Notes: generated from the sequence alone by a model not told the origin. A stretch of 6,109 bases of DNA from Sedimentisphaerales bacterium (GCA_030634605.1 DAOWAK010000083.1:1-6109); one strand, 5' to 3'. Counted from the stretch's first letter, positions 1 to 5,440 are shown. A program made the numbers and translations.

Positions 1-5
1 CCTGC

Positions 6-17
6 GCGGGAATGACA
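6..17. repeat. Right half of a REP-like GCGGGAATGAC palindrome
   Basis: The motif GCGGGAATGACA is identical to the right arm of the complete hairpin at 2242-2261 plus the four bases after it. The preceding bases (CCTGC) look like the loop of a variant of the same palindrome. The left arm would lie before the window edge, so only half of the element is visible. It is probably a copy of a dispersed intergenic repeat. Confidence 0.5.
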
Positions 18-52
18 TAGTGTGGGACGTTATTTTGCTGGGCGTTCTTAAC

Positions 53-69
53 GGCCCCTTTTAGGGGCC
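53..69. terminator. GC-rich hairpin, possible terminator
   Basis: GGCCCCTTTTAGGGGCC forms a perfect 6-bp stem (53-58 with 64-69) and a 5-nt loop. On neither strand is it followed by a clear T-tract, so an intrinsic terminator is uncertain. It lies downstream of the small membrane protein gene on the minus strand and could end that transcript. It could equally serve a plus-strand gene lying before the window, or belong to a repeat together with the hairpin at 78-98. Confidence 0.4.
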
Positions 70-77
70 TTCCTCAT

Positions 78-98
78 ACCACCGGCTCTGCCGGTGGT
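78..98. repeat. Perfect 9-bp stem hairpin, REP-like
   Basis: The arms ACCACCGGC (78-86) and GCCGGTGGT (90-98) are perfect complements around a TCT loop. No T-tract follows on either strand. The hairpin lies nine bases from the one at 53-69, so the pair may be a compound repeat or a bidirectional transcription end between two genes. Both readings are inference. Confidence 0.5.
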
Positions 99-164
99 CA
101 GTGATTAAATTCAAATTACCAAAGTTTCAATTTTCAAAACAAAACTGGATGTCCGGTGGGGGGA

Positions 165-464
165 TTAATCGTGGTCGATGTCGAAGGTGTGGGATTCTAC
201 GTGGATGCGGCGTGAGGGGTCATTGGATGTGGGTGTGGGTGTGGATTTTTTTATACGGTGGACTTTCCAGGCGATGGTGAGGAAGGTGATTGCGACCAGG
301 GCCAGGCCGGCGACGAAGAAGAACAGGAGGATGGGGCTGAGCAGGATGAGGATTCCCAGGCCGATAATTGTCAGGGCGGCGGTCAGGAGCAGCCGGATGC
401 CGGTGTGAGAAATGCGGTTCCAGGTGGAATGTGGGGAATTTGAATTGTTAAGGAATATTCGCAT
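165..464 (-). CDS. Small two-helix membrane protein of unknown function
   Basis: This is a 99-residue protein not recognised as a named family. The N-terminus is short and polar. It is followed by two hydrophobic segments, roughly residues 24-42 and 45-66, separated by a short turn containing S43-P44. After that comes a basic stretch (K67 to K73) and a polar, acidic-ended tail (DIDHD). Basic residues at both ends of the hydrophobic block suggest a helical hairpin with both ends in the cytoplasm. The ATG start is supported by AAGGAG at 472-477, seven bases upstream. The gene follows groEL on the same strand, 68 bases away and beyond the groEL terminator. Only about a dozen bases separate that terminator from the ribosome binding site, so the gene probably depends on read-through or on a promoter overlapping the terminator. 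Coding status is supported by the binding site and the organised hydrophobicity, not by homology. Confidence 0.65.
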   Translation of the reverse strand: MRIFLNNSNSPHSTWNRISHTGIRLLLTAALTIIGLGILILLSPILLFFFVAGLALVAITFLTIAWKVHRIKKSTPTPTSNDPSRRIHVESHTFDIDHD

Positions 465-471
465 TATATTT

Positions 472-477
472 CTCCTT
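472..477 (-). promoter_or_regulatory. Ribosome binding site of the small membrane protein gene
   Basis: AAGGAG on the minus strand lies seven bases before the ATG at 464. It is the main evidence that this short frame is translated. Confidence 0.7.
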
Positions 478-488
478 GGTATGGGGAG

Positions 489-522
489 AAAAAAATAAGG
501 GGCGCCGGTTAGGGCGCCCCTT
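489..522 (-). terminator. Rho-independent terminator of groEL
   Basis: Read on the minus strand, AAGGGGCGCC and GGCGCCCCTT form a perfect 10-bp GC-rich stem (522-513 with 506-497) around a 6-nt loop. It is followed by A and then seven T (495-489). The stem begins ten bases after the groEL stop codon, the classic position for an intrinsic terminator of the chaperonin transcript. Confidence 0.9.
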
Positions 523-532
523 GTTAAGAATC

Positions 533-2167
533 TTAGTACATGCCTCCGCCGGGCATGCCGCCGGGAGCTGCATCTTTTTTCTCTTCGGGGATTTCGCTGA
601 CGATGGCGTCGGTGTTGAGCAGCAGGGCTGCGATAGAAGCGCCGTTTTGCAGCGCGGTGCGTTCCACCTTGGTGGGAACGATGACGCCAAACTCGAGCAT
701 ATCGCCGTATTTTTCTTTCATGATGTCGTAACCGAAGTTGACGTTGCCGTCGTTGTTTTCGGTAACTTTCTGGGCGACGATGGAGCCGTCCATTCCGGCG
801 TTTTCGGCTAGTTGTTTGATGGGTCCGTAAACTGCGCGACGGATGATGTCAACGCCGACTTTTTCATCGCCGGGAGCTTTGATTTTGCCGAGGGCGTCGA
901 GCGTTCTGAGCATGGCGACGCCGCCACCGGGCAGGATGCCTTCTTCGACAGCAGCCCGGCAGGCGTGGAGTGCGTCTTCGACGCGAGCTTTTTTCTCTTT
1001 CATTTCGGCTTCGGTAGCAACACCGACGTTGATCTGGGCGACGCCCCCGGCTAGTTTGGCGAGGCGTTCCTGAAGTTTTTCGATGTCGTAATCGCTGGTG
1101 CTCAGTTCGATTTCGGTTTTGAGCTGATCGATGCGACCGGTGATTTCCTCGGTGGAGCCGGCGCCTTCGATGATGGTGGTGTTGTCTTTGTCGATGGTTA
1201 CTTTTTTGGCTTGGCCGAGTTCCTGGATGGTGATGTTTTCAAGTTGGGTACCGAGGTCTTCAAAGACGGGCTGGCCATTGGTGAGGATGCCGAGGTCCTG
1301 AAGGAGAGCTTTGCGGCGGTCGCCGAAGCCTGGTGCTTTGACGGCGGCGCACTGCAAGGTACCGCGGAGTTTGTTAACGACGAGGGTTGCCAGGGCTTCG
1401 CCATCGATGTCTTCGGCGATGATGAGCAGGGGTCTGCCGGCCTGGGCGACTTTTTCCAGCAAGGGCACGATGTCCTTAATGGAAGAGACTTTCTTTTCGT
1501 AGATGAGGATGAAGGGTTTTTCCATTTCGCACGTCATGTTTTCGGGATTAGTTACGAAATGCGGGGAGAGGTAGCCCTTGTCGAACTGCATGCCTTCGAC
1601 GAGTTCGACGGCGGTTTCGAGGGTTTTTCCTTCTTCGATGGTGATGACGCCGTCTTTGCCGACTTTGTCCATGGCCTGGGCGATCATTTTACCGATTTCG
1701 ACATCCTGATTGGCGGCGCAGGTGCCGACCTGGGCGATTTGTTTGCTAGAGTCGACGGTTACGCTCATTTGGTGGAGATTTTCGACGACGGTGTCAACGG
1801 CTTTGTCGATGCCGCGTTTGAGTTCGGCGGGGTTGGCGCCGGCGACCACGTTTTTGAGTCCTTCGTTGAAGATGGATTCGGCCAGGATGGTGGCGGTGGT
1901 GGTTCCATCGCCGGCGGCGTTAGAAGTTTTGGAGGCGACTTCTTTGACCATTTGGGCGCCGATGTTCTGGTTGGGGTCGGCCAGTTCGATTTCCTTGGCA
2001 ACGGTAACGCCGTCCTTGGTGACGGTAGGCGAGCCGAAGGATTTTTCGATGACGACATTTCTGCCGGAGGGGCCGAGGGTTATTTTAACGGCCCGGGCCA
2101 GTTGAGAGATGCCTTCTTTAACAGCCTGGCGGGCGTCGTTATTGAAAATGATTTTTTTAGCTGCCAT
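533..2167 (-). CDS. groEL: 60 kDa chaperonin GroEL
   Basis: GroEL is the large subunit of the type I chaperonin. It forms a double heptameric ring in the cytoplasm that encloses unfolded proteins and, with the GroES lid and ATP, lets them fold. The 544 residues match the usual length. Nucleotide-binding motifs are present: TLGPSGRNV at 30-38, KDGVT at 51-55 with D52, GDGTTT at 86-91 with D87, and catalytic D398 in the segment 396-410. Equatorial residues 412-417 are LPGGGV. The tail ends in GGMPGGGMY, a variant of the GGM repeat. One oddity is V497 in IVPTK, where E. coli GroEL has the ribose-contacting Asp495 (LDPTK). The ATG is preceded by AAGGAG at 2179-2184 with an 11-base spacer. groES lies 175 bases upstream, with a repeat hairpin in the gap. 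Transcription ends at the terminator at 489-522. Confidence 0.98.
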   Translation of the reverse strand: MAAKKIIFNNDARQAVKEGISQLARAVKITLGPSGRNVVIEKSFGSPTVTKDGVTVAKEIELADPNQNIGAQMVKEVASKTSNAAGDGTTTATILAESIFNEGLKNVVAGANPAELKRGIDKAVDTVVENLHQMSVTVDSSKQIAQVGTCAANQDVEIGKMIAQAMDKVGKDGVITIEEGKTLETAVELVEGMQFDKGYLSPHFVTNPENMTCEMEKPFILIYEKKVSSIKDIVPLLEKVAQAGRPLLIIAEDIDGEALATLVVNKLRGTLQCAAVKAPGFGDRRKALLQDLGILTNGQPVFEDLGTQLENITIQELGQAKKVTIDKDNTTIIEGAGSTEEITGRIDQLKTEIELSTSDYDIEKLQERLAKLAGGVAQINVGVATEAEMKEKKARVEDALHACRAAVEEGILPGGGVAMLRTLDALGKIKAPGDEKVGVDIIRRAVYGPIKQLAENAGMDGSIVAQKVTENNDGNVNFGYDIMKEKYGDMLEFGVIVPTKVERTALQNGASIAALLLNTDAIVSEIPEEKKDAAPGGMPGGGMY

Positions 2168-2178
2168 GATATTTTGAA

Positions 2179-2184
2179 CTCCTT
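2179..2184 (-). promoter_or_regulatory. Ribosome binding site of groEL
   Basis: AAGGAG on the minus strand lies 11 bases before the groEL ATG. The spacer is at the long end of normal. Confidence 0.7.
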
Positions 2185-2241
2185 GCTTTGATTTTCGTAT
2201 GGCTAAATTTACCTAACAAAACTTCTCATTTATAACTCTGG

Positions 2242-2261
2242 ATTCCCGCTTTCGCGGGAAT
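2242..2261. repeat. REP-like palindrome between groES and groEL
   Basis: ATTCCCGC (2242-2249) and GCGGGAAT (2254-2261) form a perfect 8-bp stem around TTTC. They are followed by GACA, as in the half copy at 6-17. No T-tract follows on the minus strand, so it is unlikely to be a full terminator. It could act as an mRNA-processing or stability element that separates groES and groEL output. Similar ATTCCC...GGGAAT palindromes are dispersed repeats in other bacteria, such as the neisserial dRS3 type; any relationship is only by analogy. Confidence 0.7.
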
Positions 2262-2342
2262 GACAAGGTTTGTAAGGGATTCTTAGTTTTTGTTTACAGA
2301 TTTTTAATTAATCAGTTTGTTGTTTTTGGTTATGGAGAAGCA

Positions 2343-2630
2343 TCAGTCAATGACGGCCAGGATATCTGACTCTTCCATGATGATGAATTCTTCGCCGTCG
2401 AGTTTGATTTCGGTTCCGCCGTAAGAAGTGAACAGGACGGTATCGCCGACTTTGACCTGGAAGTCGCTGCGGGAGCCGTCGTCGAGGAGTTTTCCGTCGC
2501 CAACGCTGACGATGGTACCGCGGCGGGGTTTCTCTTTAGCGGAGTCGGGCAGTACGATACCGCCTTTGGTGGTGTTTTCGGCTTCGGTTCTTTTTACGAG
2601 GACTTTGTCTGCCAGAGGTCTGATTTTCAT
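2343..2630 (-). CDS. groES: 10 kDa co-chaperonin GroES
   Basis: GroES is the heptameric lid that binds the GroEL apical domains and closes the folding chamber in the cytoplasm. The 95 residues are the normal length. The N-terminal strand MKIRPLADKVLVKR is typical. The mobile loop spans about residues 16-33 and contains the GroEL-binding tripeptide I25-V26-L27. The barrel carries G38-T39-I40-V41 and VGDTVLF (61-67), followed by YGGTEIKLDG (70-79). The protein ends in the usual ESDILAVI pattern. The ATG is preceded by AAAGGAG at 2641-2647, ten bases upstream. The gene starts 41 bases after the receiver-like gene and lies 175 bases before groEL, so the three are probably co-transcribed. No separate promoter was recognised in the 41-base gap. 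Confidence 0.98.
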   Translation of the reverse strand: MKIRPLADKVLVKRTEAENTTKGGIVLPDSAKEKPRRGTIVSVGDGKLLDDGSRSDFQVKVGDTVLFTSYGGTEIKLDGEEFIIMEESDILAVID

Positions 2631-2671
2631 TTTTTATAAGCTCCTTTCAATTCATTGCTTAAAAATAATCG

Positions 2672-3145
2672 TTATTTGTTTTTGTATCTGGAAGTCAGAT
2701 TTATTTTGAAGGTTAATTTTCTTTTGGTTTGGGGGCTGGAGAAGAGGTTGCTTTGATAGTGTTTGAGGAAGAGACGGTCGATCTGTCCGGCCAGGAGGGC
2801 CAGGTCGATGGGTTTTTCGAGTACGGAAAAGGTGTTTAGGGCGAGGGCTTCGGCGAGGAGTCTTTTCTGGGGTTTCTGGGCCAGGAGGATGCAGGGTAGT
2901 TGAGGGTTGAGTTGGCGGATGATTTTGAGGGCCTGGGTGCCGGTGAGGTCGGTCATGGAGTTGTCGATGATGGCCAGGTGGATTTTCTGAATGTCAATGA
3001 GCTTGGTGATGTCGGCGGCGGAATCAGCGACGAGGGCGTTGATTCCGCGGGGCTGGAAGATTTTTTCGACAGCCTGCGGCCAAGCCCAGTTGGCGTTACT
3101 GAGCAGCACGTTAATGCTTTGAGAATCTGAGGTTCTATGGGCCAT
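2672..3145 (-). CDS. Receiver-like (response regulator fold) protein with degenerate active site
   Basis: The 157-residue protein is consistent with a single CheY-like receiver domain without an output domain. The phosphoacceptor strand is LAIIDNSM with D61, and the conserved lysine is K111 in VLEKPID. Other catalytic positions are missing. Where receivers carry the acidic metal-binding pair after the first strand, this protein reads VLLSNANW (13-20) with no acid. The usual Thr/Ser after strand four appears to be Ala (LLAQKP, 87-92). Phosphorylation by the normal magnesium-dependent chemistry is therefore doubtful, and it may work as a pseudo-receiver in protein-protein contacts. The last 20 residues are basic (KRKLTFKINLTSRYKNK). 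The gene is the first of a probable operon with groES and groEL and lies directly behind a sigma-54 promoter candidate. Its start has no strong Shine-Dalgarno sequence, so translation may be weak. A link to chaperonin control is inferred from position only. Confidence 0.85.
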   Translation of the reverse strand: MAHRTSDSQSINVLLSNANWAWPQAVEKIFQPRGINALVADSAADITKLIDIQKIHLAIIDNSMTDLTGTQALKIIRQLNPQLPCILLAQKPQKRLLAEALALNTFSVLEKPIDLALLAGQIDRLFLKHYQSNLFSSPQTKRKLTFKINLTSRYKNK

Positions 3146-3189
3146 GATCAGTGTTTTTTTCCATTATTCTTCAAAATACCGCTAAATAT

Positions 3190-3207
3190 ACAGAGACTGG
3201 TCTCTGT
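3190..3207 (-). promoter_or_regulatory. Perfect inverted repeat forming a 5'-end mRNA hairpin or operator
   Basis: ACAGAGACCAGTCTCTGT on the minus strand is a perfect 8+8 dyad around CA. If transcription starts at about 3209, as the sigma-54 promoter predicts, the repeat occupies roughly +3 to +20. The mRNA would then open with a 7-bp stem and a CCAG loop. Such structures at the extreme 5' end are known in other bacteria to slow 5'-end-dependent decay. It could instead be a repressor operator overlapping the start site. Confidence 0.6.
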
Positions 3208-3218
3208 GTAGTGTAATG

Positions 3219-3237
3219 TTGCAAAGCATGTGCCAAA
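3219..3237 (-). promoter_or_regulatory. Sigma-54 (-24/-12) promoter for the receiver-groES-groEL operon
   Basis: On the minus strand the sequence TTGGCACATGCTTTGCA matches the RpoN consensus TGGCACG-N4-TTGCW at every position except one (A for the G after TGGCAC). The invariant GG (3234-3233) and GC (3222-3221) have the required 10-base separation. The predicted start is A at about 3209, 64 bases before the receiver ATG. Sigma-54 promoters require an ATP-driven enhancer-binding protein, which is not encoded in this window. Confidence 0.75.
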
Positions 3238-3425
3238 GGCTGGCCTGATATGCAGGATTGGGGGCGTGGGTGGCGGCGGCGGTGGCTTAATGTGCTTAAC
3301 ATGTTGTCATTTAAGGAATTAGGTTAATCGGTATGATATTGAGTATGGAGTTTTTTTGTTCAGGATTGATGGTGTGGGCTGGATGGTGGGGGAATTGGGT
3401 TGGTTGCTGCTGTCAAAAATGGTTA

Positions 3426-3448
3426 TTGGCGGAAAATTTTCCTGCCAA
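3426..3448. promoter_or_regulatory. Long near-perfect dyad, candidate regulator binding site
   Basis: TTGGC (3426-3430) pairs with GCCAA (3444-3448), and between them lies the perfect palindrome GGAAAATTTTCC (3431-3442), with a single unpaired T at 3443. That gives 11 paired positions per arm. The site is about 215-240 bases upstream of the predicted chaperonin start, a suitable distance for an enhancer of a sigma-54 promoter. It also lies directly before the possible -35 box of ygiQ, so it may serve either gene. Confidence 0.5.
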
Positions 3449-3449
3449 G

Positions 3450-3478
3450 CTGACAGATACGAGGTACCATAATATTAA
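3450..3478 (+). promoter_or_regulatory. Weak sigma-70-type promoter candidate for ygiQ
   Basis: CTGACA (3450-3455) and TATTAA (3473-3478) are separated by 17 bases. They match the -35 and -10 consensus at five and four of six positions. Transcription would start near 3485 and give a leader of about 115 bases that includes the repeat array. This is the best match seen, but the score is low and planctomycete promoters are poorly characterised. Confidence 0.3.
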
Positions 3479-3514
3479 GTCGAAAGCATTTGCTGTCAAG
3501 GTGGGCTGTGAAGT

Positions 3515-3567
3515 AATGACGAATGACGAAACCTGAATGACGAATCAATGACGAAGCCCGAATGACG
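3515..3567. repeat. AATGACGAA repeat array, copy upstream of ygiQ
   Basis: Five AATGACG units start at 3515, 3522, 3536, 3547 and 3561, with steps of 7, 14, 11 and 14 bases. The 21 bases at 3535-3555 are identical to 5519-5539, and the 22 bases at 3547-3568 are identical to 5506-5527. The array ends just before the ygiQ frame opens. It is a degenerate tandem repeat, not a CRISPR, because the units and spacers are too short. Confidence 0.85.
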
Positions 3568-3587
3568 ATTCGGAGTGGAAAGTACGG

Positions 3588-3594
3588 TAAGGTG
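3588..3594 (+). promoter_or_regulatory. Ribosome binding site favouring the TTG start of ygiQ
   Basis: AAGGTGG lies seven bases before TTG at 3602. The more upstream GTG at 3575 has only CGGA directly against it and abuts the repeat array. This supports the shorter protein. Confidence 0.5.
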
Positions 3595-3601
3595 GTTTGG
3601 A

Positions 3602-5440
3602 TTGGTAAGTCCTTTTTTGCCAAGTACATACGAAGAGATGCGGGAGCGGGGCTGGAGCCAGGTGGATGTTATTCTGGTGACGGCGGACGCTTATGTGGAT
3701 CATCCGTCGTTTGGTGTGGCGTTGGTTGGACGGTGGCTGGAGAAGCAGGGTTACCTGGTGGCGGTTCTGGCGCAGCCAGACTGGCGGGAAGTGGAGGCGT
3801 TTCGTGTATTTGGTCCGCCGCGGTTGTTCTGGGGGGTGACGTCGGGGGCGGTGGATTCGCGATTGAACCGTTATATGTCACTGGGGCATATTCGGCAGGA
3901 GGACATGTACAGCCCGGGGGGCAAGACGGGGTTGCGGCCGGAGAAGCCATTGCTAGCTTATTGCGCGCGGATCAGGCAGGCTTACAAAGGGGTGCCGGTG
4001 ATATTGGGTGGGCTGGAAGCGTCTTTGCGGCGGTTGGTGCATTATGATTTTATTGAGGACAAGCTCAAGCGGTCGGTGTTGATCGATGCCAAGGCGGATT
4101 TGCTGGTTTATGGGATGGCGGAGCGGTCGATTGCTGAAGTGGCGCGGCGGCTGGCGGGTGGGGAGACGGTCAGGGAGCTGGTGGATGTTGCGGGGACGGT
4201 GTATGTGGCCAGCGGTGGTCGGGAGGTGCCGGAGGGAGCGGTGAGATTGGCGTCGCTGGCGGAGCAGCAGGAGGACAGCGGTAAGGTGCTGGAGGCGCAG
4301 TTGCTGTATGAGCGGCAGGGGAAACCGGGTGGATCGGTGGTGTTTCAGGAGTCCGACGCGGGGGTGATTGTGGTGCAGCCGCCGGGAGAGGTTCTGAAGA
4401 CGGAGGAGATGGACGAGCTGTATGATCTGCCGTTTACGCGGCGGTGGCACAGTCGTTATGATAAGGAGGGCGGGGTTCCGGCGTTGGAGCCGGTGAAGTT
4501 TTCGATTACTACGCATCGCGGTTGTTTTGGGGGGTGTAATTTTTGTGCGCTTTATTATCATCAGGGTAAGCAAATTAGTTCCCGATCGGAAGAGTCGATT
4601 TTAGCGGAGGCGGAAGTTTGTCGTCGGCAGGATGATTTTCGCGGTACGATAAGTGATATCGGCGGGCCGACGGCGAATATGTACGGGATGCGATGCGGGC
4701 GGGCGGGCAGTTGTAACCGGGCTAGTTGTCTGTTTCCGTCGATGTGTGAGCACTTGCAATCGACGGGGAAAGAGATGATAATGTTGCTGGAAGCTGTTCA
4801 GCGTTGGCGGCGTGATCAGGCGAAGCAGCCGCGGGTTTATATTGCATCAGGAGTGCGTCATGATCTGGCGTTGGGTAATCCGGATTACATACGGATGCTG
4901 GCGGCGGATTTTGTGGGTGGGCATTTGAAGGTGGCGCCGGAGCATTTTTGCGGGCGGGTGCTGGAGTTGATGGGCAAGCCATCGTTTGAGTTGTTTGAAG
5001 AGTTCGAGGCGAGGTTTACTGAGGCGTCGCGTCGGGCGGGTAAGGAACAATATCTGGTGCCTTATTTTATGAGTTCTCATCCGGGCTGCACGGCGGAGGA
5101 CGGATTGGCGTTGACGGAGTATCTGGTGGGGCGGAACTGGCGTGTGCGGCAGGTTCAGGATTTTACGCCGATACCGATGACGATGTCAACGGCGATGTAT
5201 CTGGCGGAGCGTGATAAGCGTGGCCGACGGATTCATGTGGCCCGCGGTCGGTCGGAGAAGCGATTGCAGATGGGGCTTTTGAAATATCATGAGAGGCGTA
5301 ACGAGAAAGTGATAAGCAGGTTTTTGCAATCGAAGCACAAGAATAAGTTGTTGTCGCAGATTCGAGGATTACGGATTGACGGTCGCGGCGGCAACAAAGG
5401 GCGACGTGGTCGTTCGGGTGCGGAAGATTGTTTTGAGTGA
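3602..5440 (+). CDS. ygiQ: YgiQ family radical SAM protein
   Basis: YgiQ proteins (formerly UPF0313) are cytoplasmic radical SAM enzymes whose substrate is still not firmly established. The N-terminal domain carries the family signature FLPSTYEEMRERGW and then VTADAYVDHPSFG (residues 35-47 counted from GTG 3575). The radical SAM cluster motif is CFGGCNFC, with C317, C321 and C324 (CxxxCxxC) binding the 4Fe-4S cluster that cleaves S-adenosylmethionine. A second cysteine group (C374, C380, C385, C391) follows GGPTANMYG and is typical of the family. The protein is shorter than E. coli YgiQ (about 740 residues), mainly because the C-terminal region is reduced and ends in a basic, Gly/Arg-rich tail. 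The frame is open from GTG 3575 (621 residues). TTG 3602 (612 residues) is preferred because it has AAGGTGG upstream and starts nearer the conserved FLPST. The gene stands alone between two repeat arrays and is divergent from the chaperonin operon. Confidence 0.93.
   Translation: MVSPFLPSTYEEMRERGWSQVDVILVTADAYVDHPSFGVALVGRWLEKQGYLVAVLAQPDWREVEAFRVFGPPRLFWGVTSGAVDSRLNRYMSLGHIRQEDMYSPGGKTGLRPEKPLLAYCARIRQAYKGVPVILGGLEASLRRLVHYDFIEDKLKRSVLIDAKADLLVYGMAERSIAEVARRLAGGETVRELVDVAGTVYVASGGREVPEGAVRLASLAEQQEDSGKVLEAQLLYERQGKPGGSVVFQESDAGVIVVQPPGEVLKTEEMDELYDLPFTRRWHSRYDKEGGVPALEPVKFSITTHRGCFGGCNFCALYYHQGKQISSRSEESILAEAEVCRRQDDFRGTISDIGGPTANMYGMRCGRAGSCNRASCLFPSMCEHLQSTGKEMIMLLEAVQRWRRDQAKQPRVYIASGVRHDLALGNPDYIRMLAADFVGGHLKVAPEHFCGRVLELMGKPSFELFEEFEARFTEASRRAGKEQYLVPYFMSSHPGCTAEDGLALTEYLVGRNWRVRQVQDFTPIPMTMSTAMYLAERDKRGRRIHVARGRSEKRLQMGLLKYHERRNEKVISRFLQSKHKNKLLSQIRGLRIDGRGGNKGRRGRSGAEDCFE

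Larger units (their letters stand above)
3146..3601. other. Divergent intergenic regulatory region
   Basis: This stretch of about 450 bases separates the receiver-groES-groEL operon (minus) from ygiQ (plus). It holds a palindrome (3190-3207), a sigma-54 promoter candidate (3219-3237), two G-rich tracts on the plus strand (about 3253-3286 and 3369-3406), a long dyad (3426-3448) and three GCTGWCAR motifs (3409, 3449, 3492). A weak sigma-70-type promoter candidate (3450-3478) and an AATGACGAA repeat array (3515-3567) complete it. The short frames in it have no convincing ribosome binding sites or protein-like composition. Confidence 0.7.

Noticed and set aside
101..150. AT-rich stretch with recurring TTCAAATT/TTTCAATTTTC-like words as a possible tandem repeat
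   Set aside because: The words are too short and irregular to define a unit from this single window.
1211..2191. A 326-codon open frame on the plus strand opposite groEL
   Set aside because: It is antisense to an unmistakable groEL. Its Phe/Gly/Asp-rich composition is what groEL codon bias produces in the opposite frame, and no ribosome binding site was seen.
2242..2261. An intrinsic terminator after groES
   Set aside because: The stem is suitable, but no T-tract follows on the minus strand and the same sequence recurs at the window start, which favours a dispersed repeat.
3146..3300. A CIRCE (HrcA) operator upstream of the chaperonin operon
   Set aside because: No TTAGCACTC-N9-GAGTGCTAA or close variant was seen before the receiver gene or before groES. 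The palindrome at 3190-3207 is unrelated in sequence.
3333..3536. A 67-codon open frame on the plus strand in the divergent region
   Set aside because: It has no ribosome binding site, unusual Trp/Cys-rich composition, and its end runs into the AATGACGAA repeat array and across the regulatory dyad.
3515..3567. A CRISPR array
   Set aside because: The units are 7-9 bases with steps of 7-14 bases, far too short for repeats and spacers, and no cas genes are present.
3423..3629. A 68-codon open frame on the minus strand in the divergent region
   Set aside because: It runs through the repeat array and the ygiQ start, and has no protein-like features or binding site.
3953..4573. A 206-codon open frame on the minus strand inside ygiQ
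   Set aside because: Its Arg/His/Pro-rich composition is typical of an antisense shadow, and ygiQ is clearly coding across the whole stretch.
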